Positions 17,806 through 26,950 of a DNA stretch of 64,000 bases are shown piece by piece. Below the pieces are notes generated by a model. The model did no database searches and was not told where the DNA came from. It saw only the letters and a program-made list of their open reading frames with translations. The stretch covers positions 62,001 through 126,000 of the forward strand of contig NZ_STGI01000010.1 in NCBI RefSeq assembly GCF_004804275.1, read 5' to 3'. The position numbers and the translations under genes are program-made. This DNA is from Herbaspirillum sp. ST 5-3 (GTDB lineage: Bacteria > Pseudomonadota > Gammaproteobacteria > Burkholderiales > Burkholderiaceae_D). Within the stretch, counting starts at the first letter, position 1; each line of letters begins with the position of its first letter.

Positions 17806-18630
17806 ATGCTCAACTTGAAGCAAGCGATTTCCGCAGTGATTGGCCTGATGCTGGCGGCTGTCGTGCCGGCGTCGATGGCGCAGGGAAAGACGGAAGTGCA
17901 GTGGCTGGGCCAGGCGACGACCAAAATCACGACGCCGGAAGGCAAGGTCATCGTGGTCGATCCGTGGCTGACCAGCAATCCGAAAACACCGGAGCAATAC
18001 AAGAAGCTCGAAGCGCTCGGCAAGGTCGACGTGATTCTGGTGACGCACGGGCACATGGACCATTTCACCGACGTGTCCGCGCTGGCCAGGCTGAACAAGG
18101 TGCCGGTCTATGGACCCGCAGGCCTGCTGCAATCGGCCGTTGCGCTTGGCATCCTCCCGTCCGAACTGACGCGCGGCTTCAACAAGAGTGGCACCGTCGT
18201 TCCGTCCGGCACCAATATCCGCGTTACCGCCGTGCATGCCGAGCACAGTTCGGAACTGACATGGCACAACCCGACAAGCTCGAAGGACGAGATTCATGTT
18301 GGCGGCGAGCCGGTGGGCTACATCATCGAGCTGGAAAACGGCTTCAAGATCTATCACATGGGCGACACCGGTCTGTTCGGTGACCTCGCGTTCATCGGCC
18401 AGTATTACAAGCCGGATCTGGTGATGATTCCGATCGGCGGGCATTTCACGATGGGGCCGAAAGAAGCCGCTGTCGCCATCCGGGACATGCTCAAGCCAAA
18501 GTATGCGATTCCGATCCACTACGGCACTTTCCCGCTGCTGAAGGGAACACCGGCGGAATTGACGAAGGAGCTCGGCGCTGCCCCTACCAAGGTGCTTGCG
18601 ATCAATCCCGGCGAGAAGCAGGAGTTCTAG
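17806..18630 (+). CDS. Exported metallo-beta-lactamase-fold hydrolase (UlaG-like)
   Basis: A 274-residue protein with a Sec signal peptide (cleavage after about residue 25, PASMAQ), then a beta-lactamase-fold domain. Metal ligands are visible in VTHGHMDHF, AVHAEHSSEL, YHMGDTGLFGD and the final IPIHYGTFP. These are typical of the UlaG/metal-dependent hydrolase group (UPF0173). Family members are usually cytoplasmic, so the signal peptide is notable. The substrate is unknown. SD AAAGGAG lies about eight bases upstream of the ATG. A large inverted repeat follows the stop. Confidence 0.88.
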   Translation: MLNLKQAISAVIGLMLAAVVPASMAQGKTEVQWLGQATTKITTPEGKVIVVDPWLTSNPKTPEQYKKLEALGKVDVILVTHGHMDHFTDVSALARLNKVPVYGPAGLLQSAVALGILPSELTRGFNKSGTVVPSGTNIRVTAVHAEHSSELTWHNPTSSKDEIHVGGEPVGYIIELENGFKIYHMGDTGLFGDLAFIGQYYKPDLVMIPIGGHFTMGPKEAAVAIRDMLKPKYAIPIHYGTFPLLKGTPAELTKELGAAPTKVLAINPGEKQEF

Positions 18631-18654
18631 CGGGTCATCCTCATCCGAGATGTC

Positions 18655-18717
18655 ATGTCCGCGGAAAACACGGAAAGCACAGAAAATATGTTTGATTTCC
18701 GTGCTTTCCGGGGACAT
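18655..18717. repeat. Inverted repeat/terminator-like structure between MBL-fold and ZIP genes
   Basis: Perfect 10-nt arms CGGAAAGCAC (18671-18680) and GTGCTTTCCG (18701-18710) enclose 20 nt whose edges also pair partly; outer ATGTCC (18655-18660) and GGACAT (18712-18717) extend the symmetry. It probably folds as a long hairpin after the MBL-fold gene. There is no T-tract, so a mobile or recombination-related origin is also possible. Confidence 0.55.
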
Positions 18718-18747
18718 CCATAACCCCTACCATAACAAGGCAGCTGT

Positions 18748-19593
18748 TTGCCGAAACAGCCAGTCTGTGCTTTAATTTGCAACTTTGTTGCATATTCGTC
18801 GGGGCTCAAAATCAACTCCACGCTGTTATCCATCCTGCTTGCGACCACCATTTCCGGCGTCATCAGCATTACCGCTGCGGCGGTGTTTTCGTTTTCCCTG
18901 CTGTCGAAAATGGTGGACCGCATGGTCAGCCTGTCGGTCGGCATCCTGTTGTCGACCTCGTTGTTGCACGCGCTGCCGGAAGCGTTCGAATCCAAGGCCG
19001 ACAGCCACCTGCTGTTCGCCATGCTGCTGGGCGGCTTGCTGGGATTCTTCCTGCTGGAGAAATTCGCGATCCTGCGCCATTCGCATCATTACGAAGGCGA
19101 TGGCCACGGGCATGAGCACGGGCACGATGTGCATGAGGCAGGCAAGTCGGGTTGGATGATCCTGGTCGGGGATGGCCTGCACAACTTCACCGACGGCATC
19201 CTGATCGCCGCGGCTTTCCTCGCCGATCCGCATCTCGGGCTGATCACCGGCCTGGCCATCATTGCGCATGAAATCCCGCAAGAGATCGGCGATTTCATCG
19301 TGCTGCTCAATGCCGGGTTCACGCGCACCCGGGCCTATGTCTACAACCTGTTGTCCAGCCTGATGGCGATCATCGGCGGCGTACTCGGCTATTTCACCCT
19401 CGGGCAGGTGTCGGACTGGATTCCCTACGTGCTGGTGTTTGCGTCGTCCGGTTTCATCTATATCGCTGTCAGCGACCTGATGCCGCAAATGCAGCGACGC
19501 TCAACGCTGCGCGAAACGATTCCGCAAATTATCCTGATTGCCGTCGGCGTGGCGCTGGTGGTGTTCGTGACGGGGCAGTCGCACCAGCACTGA
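18748..19593 (+). CDS. ZIP-family metal transporter
   Basis: Predicted inner-membrane divalent metal (zinc-type) importer of 281 residues or fewer. About seven to eight TM helices are visible, with a His-rich cytoplasmic loop (HSHHYEGDGHGHEHGHDVH), the TM IV metal motif GDGLHNFTDGILIAAAF and the TM V motif IAHEIPQEIGDFIVLLNAG. These are the canonical ZIP metal-site helices. The start is unclear: the only standard in-frame start near the N-terminus is TTG at 18748 (AAGG seven bases upstream), and it lies within a 7-bp hairpin. The first reliable family residues begin around KINSTLLSILLAT. Confidence 0.9.
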   Translation: MPKQPVCALICNFVAYSSGLKINSTLLSILLATTISGVISITAAAVFSFSLLSKMVDRMVSLSVGILLSTSLLHALPEAFESKADSHLLFAMLLGGLLGFFLLEKFAILRHSHHYEGDGHGHEHGHDVHEAGKSGWMILVGDGLHNFTDGILIAAAFLADPHLGLITGLAIIAHEIPQEIGDFIVLLNAGFTRTRAYVYNLLSSLMAIIGGVLGYFTLGQVSDWIPYVLVFASSGFIYIAVSDLMPQMQRRSTLRETIPQIILIAVGVALVVFVTGQSHQH

Positions 19594-19600
19594 TCGGCAA

Positions 19601-20455
19601 TTAAGAACCGGTTGCTACCGGCCGCGATGGATTGGAGCACCACTCGCTCCAGGAACCTGGATACAAGGCTGCACCGGACAGTCCGGCGACCTCGGCGGCG
19701 AGCAGGTTGTGGCAGGCCGTTACGCCCGAGCCGCATTGCATGATGACCGATTCCGGGGCGCTGAACAGGGCATTGAATTCGTCGTGCAACTGGCTGGCCG
19801 GCTTGAATTGCCCGTCGCCTTGCAGGTTGTCCTTGAAGAAGCGGTTCTTCGCGCCGGGAATATGGCCGCCGACAGGATCCAGCGTTTCATTCTCGCCGCG
19901 AAAACGATCGGGCGCGCGGGCATCCACAATAATGCGCGCCGGGTTCGACAGATTGGCTATGATGTCATCGGCGCTGACGGTCGTCATGCGCGACGGATGC
20001 GGCTCCACATTGCCGCGCGGCCGGGTCACGGTTTCCGTCGACAAGGCCAGGCCGAGCGCCTGCCAGGCCGGCAGTCCGCCATCCAGCACGGCAACCGCAT
20101 CATGCCCCACCCAGCGCAGCATCCACCACAGGCGTGCGGCAAACATGCCGCCGTGCGCGTCGTACGCCACCACTTGCGATCCATGATTGACACCCCAGCG
20201 GCGCAGCGTTTCAACGAAGGCATTGCGTTCGGGGAGAGGATGGCGTCCGCGAAACTCTCCGTTGGGGCCCAGGCTCTTGTCCGACAGCTCGCTCTCGACG
20301 TCCGCGAATTGCGCGCACGGGATATGACCTGCCGCATAGGCAGCACGACCGGCGTCCTGGTTGGCGAGGTCATGGCGGCAATCGAGCACGACCCAGCTCG
20401 CGTCCTTGATGTGCCGCGCGAGATCGGCGGCGGAAATCAGCGTGGTGTATTGCAT
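19601..20455 (-). CDS. sseA: Sulfurtransferase, thiosulfate/3-mercaptopyruvate type (SseA-like)
   Basis: A tandem rhodanese protein of 284 residues. The N-terminal domain (VVLDCRHDLANQDAGRAAYAAGHIPCAQF) is the inactive copy; the C-terminal domain has IIVDARAPDRFRGENETLDPVGGHIPGAKN and the catalytic loop CGSGVTAC (Cys241). The CGSGVTAC loop favours mercaptopyruvate over thiosulfate as donor. It is convergent with the ZIP gene (7 nt apart) and 6 nt downstream of the EamA permease gene on the same strand. Confidence 0.92.
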   Translation of the reverse strand: MQYTTLISAADLARHIKDASWVVLDCRHDLANQDAGRAAYAAGHIPCAQFADVESELSDKSLGPNGEFRGRHPLPERNAFVETLRRWGVNHGSQVVAYDAHGGMFAARLWWMLRWVGHDAVAVLDGGLPAWQALGLALSTETVTRPRGNVEPHPSRMTTVSADDIIANLSNPARIIVDARAPDRFRGENETLDPVGGHIPGAKNRFFKDNLQGDGQFKPASQLHDEFNALFSAPESVIMQCGSGVTACHNLLAAEVAGLSGAALYPGSWSEWCSNPSRPVATGS

Positions 20456-20461
20456 ACGACT

Positions 20462-21391
20462 CTATACCTCGGTTGCTATCGGATCATTGACCTCGGCGAT
20501 GGAAGGGTTTTTCGTTCCGACGCCAGCGTTGCGCGTATTGTAATAGGTCGCGGCGATTCCGCTCGCGAGAATGATCGCGATACCGAGCCAGCCGAGCCAA
20601 CTCAGTACATCGCCCCAGATCAGGATACCCCAGATGCTGGAGAAAACAATGCCGCTGTATTGCAGGTTGGCGGTCACCAGCGTCTTGCCGAGATGGTAGG
20701 CGCGGGTCATGGCGACTTGCGCAAGTGTTGCGGTCACGCCGATCGATAGCAGCAGGATGAGGCCCTTGGCGCTGTGTTCATGCAGGCCGGTCAGGGAGCC
20801 GTTGCCGGCCAGGGTCCCGGCCAGGCCTGCCACCAATCCGGTCAGCGAAAAATAGAACACCACGCGGTATTCCGGTTCGCCCATCTGTCCCAGCTTTTTC
20901 ACCTGCAGGTAGGCGAGCGCGGAGAGTACGCCTGACGCGAGTCCGACCAATCCGGCAAACCATTGATCCGCATGGAACGAAGGGCGCAGCAGCAATGTGA
21001 CGCCGACGAAGCTGAACGCGATCGCGCTGGTCAGGCCCCATTCGAACCTGTTCTGCCTGTGCCACCAACCGACGGTAAACAGGATGGCAGCGATCCAGAT
21101 CGGCGCCATGTAGTTGAGAGTCATGCCGGTGGCGATCGGAAGCTTGCCGATCGAATAGAACCACATCGAGAGAGCGGTGACGCCGACCAGACCGCGCGAC
21201 AGGTGTGCCCCTGGCAGAGAGGTGCGCAAGCTGCCGCCCCGGACCAGAGTCAGCCCGGCCATGAAGATGACGCCGACTATCCCGCGGTAGGTCACGATTT
21301 CGGCGACCGAGTAGGTGCTTGATGCCAGCTTGACGCACACGCCCATGATGGAGAAAGCGAAACTTGCGAAAAGCATCCAGAGCGATTGCAT
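20462..21391 (-). CDS. EamA/DMT-family transporter
   Basis: A 309-residue inner-membrane protein with ten predicted helices in two EamA repeats: the first starts SLWMLFASFAFSIMGVCVKLAS, the second around LASGVLSALAYLQVKKLGQMGEPEYRVVFYF. The YRGIVGVIFMAGL and YMAPIWIAAIL segments are typical of drug/metabolite exporters. The substrate cannot be deduced. It is followed after 6 nt by the sulfurtransferase gene, so the two are probably cotranscribed; this hints at a sulfur compound but is weak evidence. Confidence 0.9.
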   Translation of the reverse strand: MQSLWMLFASFAFSIMGVCVKLASSTYSVAEIVTYRGIVGVIFMAGLTLVRGGSLRTSLPGAHLSRGLVGVTALSMWFYSIGKLPIATGMTLNYMAPIWIAAILFTVGWWHRQNRFEWGLTSAIAFSFVGVTLLLRPSFHADQWFAGLVGLASGVLSALAYLQVKKLGQMGEPEYRVVFYFSLTGLVAGLAGTLAGNGSLTGLHEHSAKGLILLLSIGVTATLAQVAMTRAYHLGKTLVTANLQYSGIVFSSIWGILIWGDVLSWLGWLGIAIILASGIAATYYNTRNAGVGTKNPSIAEVNDPIATEV

Positions 21392-21514
21392 GGGAGTCGG
21401 GCGAAAATGGCGTGGCGGCAGGGCGGAAGTCCAAGATGATACGCGGATTCGGCATTGCGGGCAGGACCGGCACGCAAGGTCGGCGGGAGGCAGGCGGGCA
21501 TTGCCCGCCTTTAT

Positions 21515-22615
21515 TCAGACAGCGATGCGCTTGCGGTACCACTCATGGAAATGCTGCATGCCGTCTTCCATCGGCGACTGGTAGGGCCCGACTTCATTCT
21601 CTCCGCGCTCCAGCAGGATCTTGCGGCCGGCATCCATGCGCTGGCCGATCTCGTCGTCCTCGATGCAGGTTTCCATGTAGGCGTCGCGCTCGGCTTCGAC
21701 GAAATCGCGTTCGAACAGCACGATCTCTTCCGGATAGTAGAACTCGACCACATTCCGGGTCTTCTGCGTTCCGTTCGGCCATACGGTCGACACCGCCAGC
21801 ACATGCGGATACCACTCGACCATGATGTTCGGATAGATCGTCAGCCAGATCGCGCCGTGCGGCGGCAGCTCTCCGTTGCGGAATTGCAGCACCTGCTCCT
21901 GCCACTTGCGATACTTCGGCGTGCCGAACCGCGAGAGCGCATGATTGACGCCGACGGTCTGCACGCTGTAGTTCTCGCCGAACTCCCAGCGCAGGTCGGA
22001 ACAAGTGACGAAGCTGCCGAGGCCCGGATGAAAGGGTTCGACGTGGTAGTCCTCCAGATAGACTTCGATGAAAGTCTTCCAGTTGTAGTCACAGTCGTGA
22101 ACTTCAACATGGTCCAGCATGTATCCGCTGAAATCGAGATCCTTCGTCACGCCGAGCCTGGACATCATTTGCGCGACGTTGACGCCGTTCTGCTCGAACA
22201 GCAAACCGTTCCAGTTCTGCAGCGGCGTCTTGGACAGGTTCATGCACGGCGTGTCCTCGAAATGCGGCGCGCCGATCAGTTCACCCTTGAGATCGTAAGT
22301 CCAGCGATGCAGCGGGCAGACGATGGTGTTGGCATTGCCGCGCCCGTCGAACATCTTGGCCTGTCGATGGCGGCAGACATTGGACAGCAGTTCGATGCCT
22401 TGCGGGCCGCGCACCAGCATGCGGCCCTCGTTTTCCCATGCCAGCGTGGCATAGTCGCCGGGATTCGGCACCATGAGTTCATGGCCGACGTAACGTGGAC
22501 CTTGATGAAAAAGTTGCTGGATTTCCTGCTGCAACAGCGCGTCGTCGAAATAGACGTTGACCGGAAGTTGCGCGTTGGATCGCGCGAGCTTGGCGACATG
22601 AGCCAAATCGGACAT
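21515..22615 (-). CDS. Rieske [2Fe-2S] non-heme iron oxygenase, alpha subunit
   Basis: A 366-residue aromatic-ring-hydroxylating-type oxygenase. The Rieske cluster motif is C81-x-H83...C100-x2-H103; the mononuclear iron site is EDYHVEPFHPGL with His191 and His196. The start ATG at 22615 is preceded closely by a G-rich SD; a nine-residue longer frame is possible. Homologues include choline-monooxygenase-like and carnitine-type enzymes, and the substrate is unknown. No ferredoxin reductase or beta subunit lies nearby. It is divergent from xseB-ispA-dxs; isoprenoid involvement is only suggested by proximity. Confidence 0.88.
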   Translation of the reverse strand: MSDLAHVAKLARSNAQLPVNVYFDDALLQQEIQQLFHQGPRYVGHELMVPNPGDYATLAWENEGRMLVRGPQGIELLSNVCRHRQAKMFDGRGNANTIVCPLHRWTYDLKGELIGAPHFEDTPCMNLSKTPLQNWNGLLFEQNGVNVAQMMSRLGVTKDLDFSGYMLDHVEVHDCDYNWKTFIEVYLEDYHVEPFHPGLGSFVTCSDLRWEFGENYSVQTVGVNHALSRFGTPKYRKWQEQVLQFRNGELPPHGAIWLTIYPNIMVEWYPHVLAVSTVWPNGTQKTRNVVEFYYPEEIVLFERDFVEAERDAYMETCIEDDEIGQRMDAGRKILLERGENEVGPYQSPMEDGMQHFHEWYRKRIAV

Positions 22616-23000
22616 CCCCACCCCCAAATTAATTTGCACCAACCTAAGAGAGAAAGAATCCGCAAAAACCAGTATTCAAAAAAGATGAAACGGAAATTTT
22701 GGACAGAACTGGCAATTATACCTGAGACCGCACTACGCGATTCTCAGGTCCGAGAAGGCCAAGCAATAAGCGATCCAGTGCAGTTTCAGGCAGTGCGGCC
22801 TCGAAAAATGATGTGTGCAACTGCGCCTCGACTGTGCAAATCCCGCTCTTCATGGTGTTGCCTTATTTTTAACTTGCCTTGACTTTTCGCAATGGCGGGG
22901 CGATTTGGCCGGCCGGCGCATGGCTTTCCGGCTTGCTGGATCTCAACTGCATGAGGTGGTTTGTTCTAAAATATCGGACTACACTTCACTTTTGTCCACT
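22616..23000. other. Divergent intergenic region Rieske oxygenase/xseB
   Basis: No gene is seen in these 385 nt. On the minus strand a TATAAT occurs at 22720-22715, which would give the Rieske gene a leader of about 90 nt. On the plus strand a TAAAAT at 22967-22972 could be the -10 for xseB, about 30 nt before the start. Neither has a clear -35. The stretch 22621-22720 is AT-rich compared with its neighbours. Confidence 0.4.
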
Positions 23001-23255
23001 ATGTCAAAGAAATCAACGCCCGCAGGGGAACCGGCTTCCTTCGAAGACGCCATGGCGGAGCTGGAACAGCTCGTCGCCACGATGGAAGCGGGCGAATTGC
23101 CCCTCGAAGCTTCGGTGGCTGCCTACAAGCGCGGTTCGGAGCTGGTCAAGTTTTGCGCGGCGCAACTCGAGAAGGTAGACAATCAGGTCAAGGTCCTCGA
23201 AGGCGACATGCTCAAGCCGTTCTCCGCCGGTGCCGAACCTGAGGCGGAAGAATGA
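23001..23255 (+). CDS. xseB: Exodeoxyribonuclease VII small subunit
   Basis: An 84-residue protein containing the compact XseB core SFEDAMAELEQLVATMEAGELPLEASVAAYKRGSELVKFCAAQLEKVDNQVKVL, which forms the helical hairpin that binds XseA. The ATG at 23001 gives the normal length; an in-frame extension upstream is not family-like. Its stop overlaps the ispA start (ATGA), the usual xseB-ispA-dxs order. XseA must be encoded elsewhere. Confidence 0.95.
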   Translation: MSKKSTPAGEPASFEDAMAELEQLVATMEAGELPLEASVAAYKRGSELVKFCAAQLEKVDNQVKVLEGDMLKPFSAGAEPEAEE

Positions 23256-24151
23256 CGGAATTTCAAGTATTCGGCGACTGGATGAAGGGCGTCCAGTCGA
23301 CGATGGAGGATGCGTTAGCCTCTTTTTTGCCGTCTGCGGCGGATATTCCTGCCCGCCTGCATGAAGCGATGCGTTATGCGGTGCTCGATGGCGGCAAGCG
23401 CGTGCGTCCCTTGCTGGTGTTTGCCGCGGGCGACCTGTTCGGCGCCGGCACTGACCTGCTGGCCCGCGCGGCGGCTGCGGTGGAAATGATTCATGCCTAT
23501 TCGCTTGTGCATGACGACATGCCCTGCATGGACGACGATGAACTGCGGCGCGGCAAGGCCACGGTGCATGTGAAATACGATGAGGCGACTGCGTTGCTGG
23601 TCGGCGACGCACTGCAGACGCAGGCCTTTCTGGTGCTGTCCGAAGGCGGACACATCGAGGATGCGGCGCGCGCCGTGGCAATGATTCGCCTGCTGGCGCA
23701 TGCGTCCGGATCGGTCGGCATGTGCGGCGGGCAGGCAATCGATCTCGCGAGCGTCGGCCTGAACCTGTCGCTGGGCGAGCTGGAGCAGATGCATCGCCTG
23801 AAAACCGGCGCCTTGCTGCGTGCTTCCGTTCTGCTGGGCGCCATGGCAGGCAAGTCGTTGAGCGACGAGGAAGTCGCTGCGCTCGATGCGTATTCGAGCG
23901 CGATCGGACTGGCATTCCAGGTGGTCGACGACGTCCTCGACGCGACGGCCGATTCGGCAACGCTCGGCAAGACCGCCGGCAAGGATGCGGCGGATCACAA
24001 GCCGACTTATGTATCGATTCTCGGGCTGGAGCAATCCAGGGCCCTGGCGGAACAACTGCGGACTGATGCGCACAAGGCGCTCATGCCGTTCGGAGAGAAT
24101 GCACGGCGCTTGCGCGACATAGCAGACCTGATCGTGCAACGGAAAGCCTAG
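23252..24151 (+). CDS. ispA: Farnesyl diphosphate synthase/polyprenyl synthetase IspA
   Basis: A 299-residue trans-prenyltransferase making FPP from IPP and DMAPP. The first Asp-rich motif is DDMPCMDDDELRRG; the second is DDVLD in FQVVDDVLDAT. The GGKRVRP substrate loop and KTGALLRAS helix are present. It overlaps xseB by 4 nt and ends 6 nt before dxs, so isoprenoid precursor synthesis and chain elongation are cotranscribed. Confidence 0.96.
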   Translation: MTEFQVFGDWMKGVQSTMEDALASFLPSAADIPARLHEAMRYAVLDGGKRVRPLLVFAAGDLFGAGTDLLARAAAAVEMIHAYSLVHDDMPCMDDDELRRGKATVHVKYDEATALLVGDALQTQAFLVLSEGGHIEDAARAVAMIRLLAHASGSVGMCGGQAIDLASVGLNLSLGELEQMHRLKTGALLRASVLLGAMAGKSLSDEEVAALDAYSSAIGLAFQVVDDVLDATADSATLGKTAGKDAADHKPTYVSILGLEQSRALAEQLRTDAHKALMPFGENARRLRDIADLIVQRKA

Positions 24152-24157
24152 ACCAAT

Positions 24158-26023
24158 ATGAACCTGTTGAAGATGATCGACGCGCCGGCGGACTTGCGCA
24201 AGCTCCCTCGCACGCAATTGAAGCCATTGGCGGACGAGCTGCGCGCCTTCCTGCTCGATTCCGTTTCGAAGACCGGCGGCCACTTGTCGTCCAACCTCGG
24301 CACGGTGGAACTGACCATTGCGCTGCACTATGTGTTCAACACGCCGGAAGACCGGATCGTGTGGGACGTCGGCCATCAAACTTACCCGCACAAGATCCTG
24401 ACCGGCCGCCGCGACCAGATGCACACGCTGCGCCAGTTGAACGGCATCTCCGGCTTCCCGCGCCGCGATGAAAGCGAGTACGACACCTTCGGCACCGCGC
24501 ACTCATCGACCTCGATTTCCGCCGCACTCGGCATGGCACTGGCTGCCAAGACCAAGGGCGAAAGCCGTCATTCGATCGCGGTGATCGGCGATGGTGCGAT
24601 GACGGCCGGCATGGCATTCGAGGCATTGAACAATGCCGGCGTCTACAACGACATCAACCTGCTGGTGATCCTGAACGACAACGACATGTCGATTTCGCCG
24701 CCGGTCGGCGCGCTCAATCGCTACCTCGCGCGCCTGATGTCGGGCAAGTTCTATGCGGCAGCGAAAAACGTCGGCAAGTCGGTGCTGCCCGGCCCGATGC
24801 TGGAGCTCGCGAAGCGCCTGGAAGAGCATGCGAAAGGCATGGTGGTGCCCGCCACCATGTTCGAGGAATTCGGTTTCAACTACATCGGCCCGATCGACGG
24901 CCACGACCTCGAATCGCTGATCCCGACACTGCAGAACCTGAAGAATCTGCGCGGTCCGCAATTCCTGCACGTGGTGACGAAGAAGGGACAGGGTTACAAG
25001 CTGGCCGAGGCCGATCCGGTGCTGTATCACGGCCCCGGCAAGTTCAATCCGGCGGAAGGCATCAAGCCCGCAGCGACCAGCAAGATGACGTACACGCAAG
25101 TGTTCAGCGACTGGCTGTGCGACATGGCGGAACACGACACGCGCCTGATCGGTATTACGCCGGCCATGCGCGAAGGCTCCGGCCTGGTGGAATTCGAACG
25201 GCGTTTCCCCGGCCGCTACTACGACGTCGGCATCGCGGAACAGCACGCCGTCACCTTCGCCGCCGGCCTTGCCTGCGAAGGGCTGAAACCGGTGGTTGCC
25301 ATTTACTCCACCTTCCTGCAGCGCGGGTACGATCAATTGATCCATGATGTCGCGCTGCAAAACTTGGATGTCACCTTTGCACTCGACCGCTCCGGCCTGG
25401 TCGGCGCCGACGGTGCGACGCATGCCGGCAACTACGATATCGCTTACCTGCGCTGCATTCCGAACATGGTGATCATGGCGGCTTCCGACGAGAACGAATG
25501 CCGTCAGATGCTGTCCACCGCGTTCCACTATCACGGACCGGCCTCGGTGCGCTATCCGCGCGGCGCCGGCATCGGTGCTGCGATCGACAAGGAATTGCAC
25601 ACCATCCCCCTGGGCAAAGGCGAAATCCGTCGCGAAGGCAAGGGCATTGCGATTCTCGCATTCGGCACCATGGTGGCGCCGAGCCTGAAAGCAGGCGAGG
25701 AACTGAATGCCACTGTCGCCAACATGCGCTTCGTCAAGCCGCTCGACGTCGAGCTGGTCAAGCAGCTGGCGCAGACGCACGATGCGCTGGTGACGGTCGA
25801 AGAGGGCGCGATCATGGGTGGCGCCGGTTCGGCGGTGGCGGAAGCCCTGGCGGAAGCGGGTATTGTCAAACCGATCTTGCATTTGGGGCTGCCGGACAAA
25901 TTTATCGATCATGGCGACCAGGCGCAGCTGCTGGCGATATGCGGCCTGGATGCCAAAGGCATCACCGCCGTCATCAGGAAGCGCTTCGACAAGGGCGAGC
26001 CGCGCCTCGTCGTCAACAACTGA
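24158..26023 (+). CDS. dxs: 1-deoxy-D-xylulose-5-phosphate synthase
   Basis: A 621-residue TPP-dependent transketolase-like enzyme, the first step of the MEP isoprenoid pathway and the source of DXP for thiazole and pyridoxal. The TPP/Mg motif [18 protein letters not shown]...NDNDMS is complete. The C-terminal domain shows [17 protein letters not shown] with the catalytic Glu and [18 protein letters not shown]. It lies directly after ispA. The product links to the thi operon at the window start, which needs DXP and TPP. Confidence 0.97.
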   Translation: MNLLKMIDAPADLRKLPRTQLKPLADELRAFLLDSVSKTGGHLSSNLGTVELTIALHYVFNTPEDRIVWDVGHQTYPHKILTGRRDQMHTLRQLNGISGFPRRDESEYDTFGTAHSSTSISAALGMALAAKTKGESRHSIAVIGDGAMTAGMAFEALNNAGVYNDINLLVILNDNDMSISPPVGALNRYLARLMSGKFYAAAKNVGKSVLPGPMLELAKRLEEHAKGMVVPATMFEEFGFNYIGPIDGHDLESLIPTLQNLKNLRGPQFLHVVTKKGQGYKLAEADPVLYHGPGKFNPAEGIKPAATSKMTYTQVFSDWLCDMAEHDTRLIGITPAMREGSGLVEFERRFPGRYYDVGIAEQHAVTFAAGLACEGLKPVVAIYSTFLQRGYDQLIHDVALQNLDVTFALDRSGLVGADGATHAGNYDIAYLRCIPNMVIMAASDENECRQMLSTAFHYHGPASVRYPRGAGIGAAIDKELHTIPLGKGEIRREGKGIAILAFGTMVAPSLKAGEELNATVANMRFVKPLDVELVKQLAQTHDALVTVEEGAIMGGAGSAVAEALAEAGIVKPILHLGLPDKFIDHGDQAQLLAICGLDAKGITAVIRKRFDKGEPRLVVNN

Positions 26024-26033
26024 CATCTCCATC

Positions 26034-26057
26034 GCGGCCGGACCATGCGCCGGCCGC
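26034..26057 (+). other. Intercistronic hairpin between dxs and folE2
   Basis: A perfect 8-bp GC stem, GCGGCCGG (26034-26041) and CCGGCCGC (26050-26057) with an 8-nt loop, ends 19 nt before the folE2 ATG. There is no T-tract. It may reduce read-through or protect the upstream mRNA end. Confidence 0.45.
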
Positions 26058-26076
26058 CGCATTTGAAAGTAACGCA

Positions 26077-26883
26077 ATGAATACCCGCGATCTCAACCTC
26101 CACGCCATCCCCGATGTGCAAAGCACGGTCGACACGCGCCGCTTGTCGATCCAGCGCGTCGGCGTGAAAGGCGTGCGTTATCCGATCACGATCAGGACGG
26201 TCAATGGCGTGCAGCCCTCGGTAGGCACATGGAACATGTATGTGCATCTGCCAGAAGCGCAGAAGGGCACGCATATGTCGCGCTTCATCGGCCTGCTGGA
26301 AGACAATCGCGCGCCGCTCGATGTCGCGAAATTCGGCGGACTGCTGCGGCAAATGGTCGGATTGCTCGAAGCGGATTCCGGCCGCATCGAAGTGTCCTTC
26401 CCGTATTTCATCAACAAGATCGCGCCGGTGTCCGGTGTCGAGAGCCTGATGGATTACGAAGTCGGTTTCACCGGCGAGATCAGGAAGGGCGTGACAGAAA
26501 TTTCACTGAAGGTGCTGGTGCCGGTCACCAGCCTCTGCCCCTGCTCGAAGAAGATCTCCGACTATGGCGCGCACAACCAGCGTTCGCATATCACTGTCAC
26601 CGCGCTGCTGGACGGCGACCTGGCGGTGGATGAACTGATTGCAAGGATTGAAGAGCAGGCTTCCTGCGAGCTGTATGGCCTGCTGAAACGCCCCGACGAG
26701 AAGTATGTGACCGAGCGTGCTTACGACAATCCGAAGTTCGTCGAGGACCTGGTGCGGGACGTGGCAGGGATGCTGAATGCCGACCAGCGGATCGTGGCCT
26801 ACACGCTGGAAGCGGAGAATTTCGAATCAATTCACAATCATTCGGCATATGCCCTGATCGAGAACGACAAGCGGGTGAAATAA
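26077..26883 (+). CDS. folE2: GTP cyclohydrolase FolE2 (type IB)
   Basis: A 268-residue T-fold enzyme converting GTP to dihydroneopterin triphosphate for folate. FolE2 features are [18 protein letters not shown] and the catalytic Cys in [20 protein letters not shown]. FolE2 uses several divalent metals and is, in bacteria that also carry the zinc-dependent FolE, often deployed under zinc limitation. No Zur box is evident, and it sits 53 nt after dxs, so it may simply be constitutive here. A strong terminator follows. Confidence 0.95.
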   Translation: MNTRDLNLHAIPDVQSTVDTRRLSIQRVGVKGVRYPITIRTVNGVQPSVGTWNMYVHLPEAQKGTHMSRFIGLLEDNRAPLDVAKFGGLLRQMVGLLEADSGRIEVSFPYFINKIAPVSGVESLMDYEVGFTGEIRKGVTEISLKVLVPVTSLCPCSKKISDYGAHNQRSHITVTALLDGDLAVDELIARIEEQASCELYGLLKRPDEKYVTERAYDNPKFVEDLVRDVAGMLNADQRIVAYTLEAENFESIHNHSAYALIENDKRVK

Positions 26884-26901
26884 ACGCTTCGGCAGGCAAG
26901 G

Positions 26902-26931
26902 AAAAAGCGACGCATTGGCGTCGCTTTTTTT
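26902..26931. terminator. Bidirectional Rho-independent terminator after folE2
   Basis: GCGACGC (26907-26913) and GCGTCGC (26918-26924) form a 7-bp stem with a 4-nt loop, followed by seven T (26925-26931) and preceded by five A (26902-26906). The A/T extension makes it usable in both directions, for folE2 and the convergent adenosyltransferase gene. Confidence 0.9.
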
Positions 26932-26950
26932 ATGGCTGCGTAGCGGCCGG

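Noticed and set aside
21455-22882. 475-codon plus-strand open frame
   Set aside because: Antisense to the Rieske oxygenase gene, which has both metal-site motifs.
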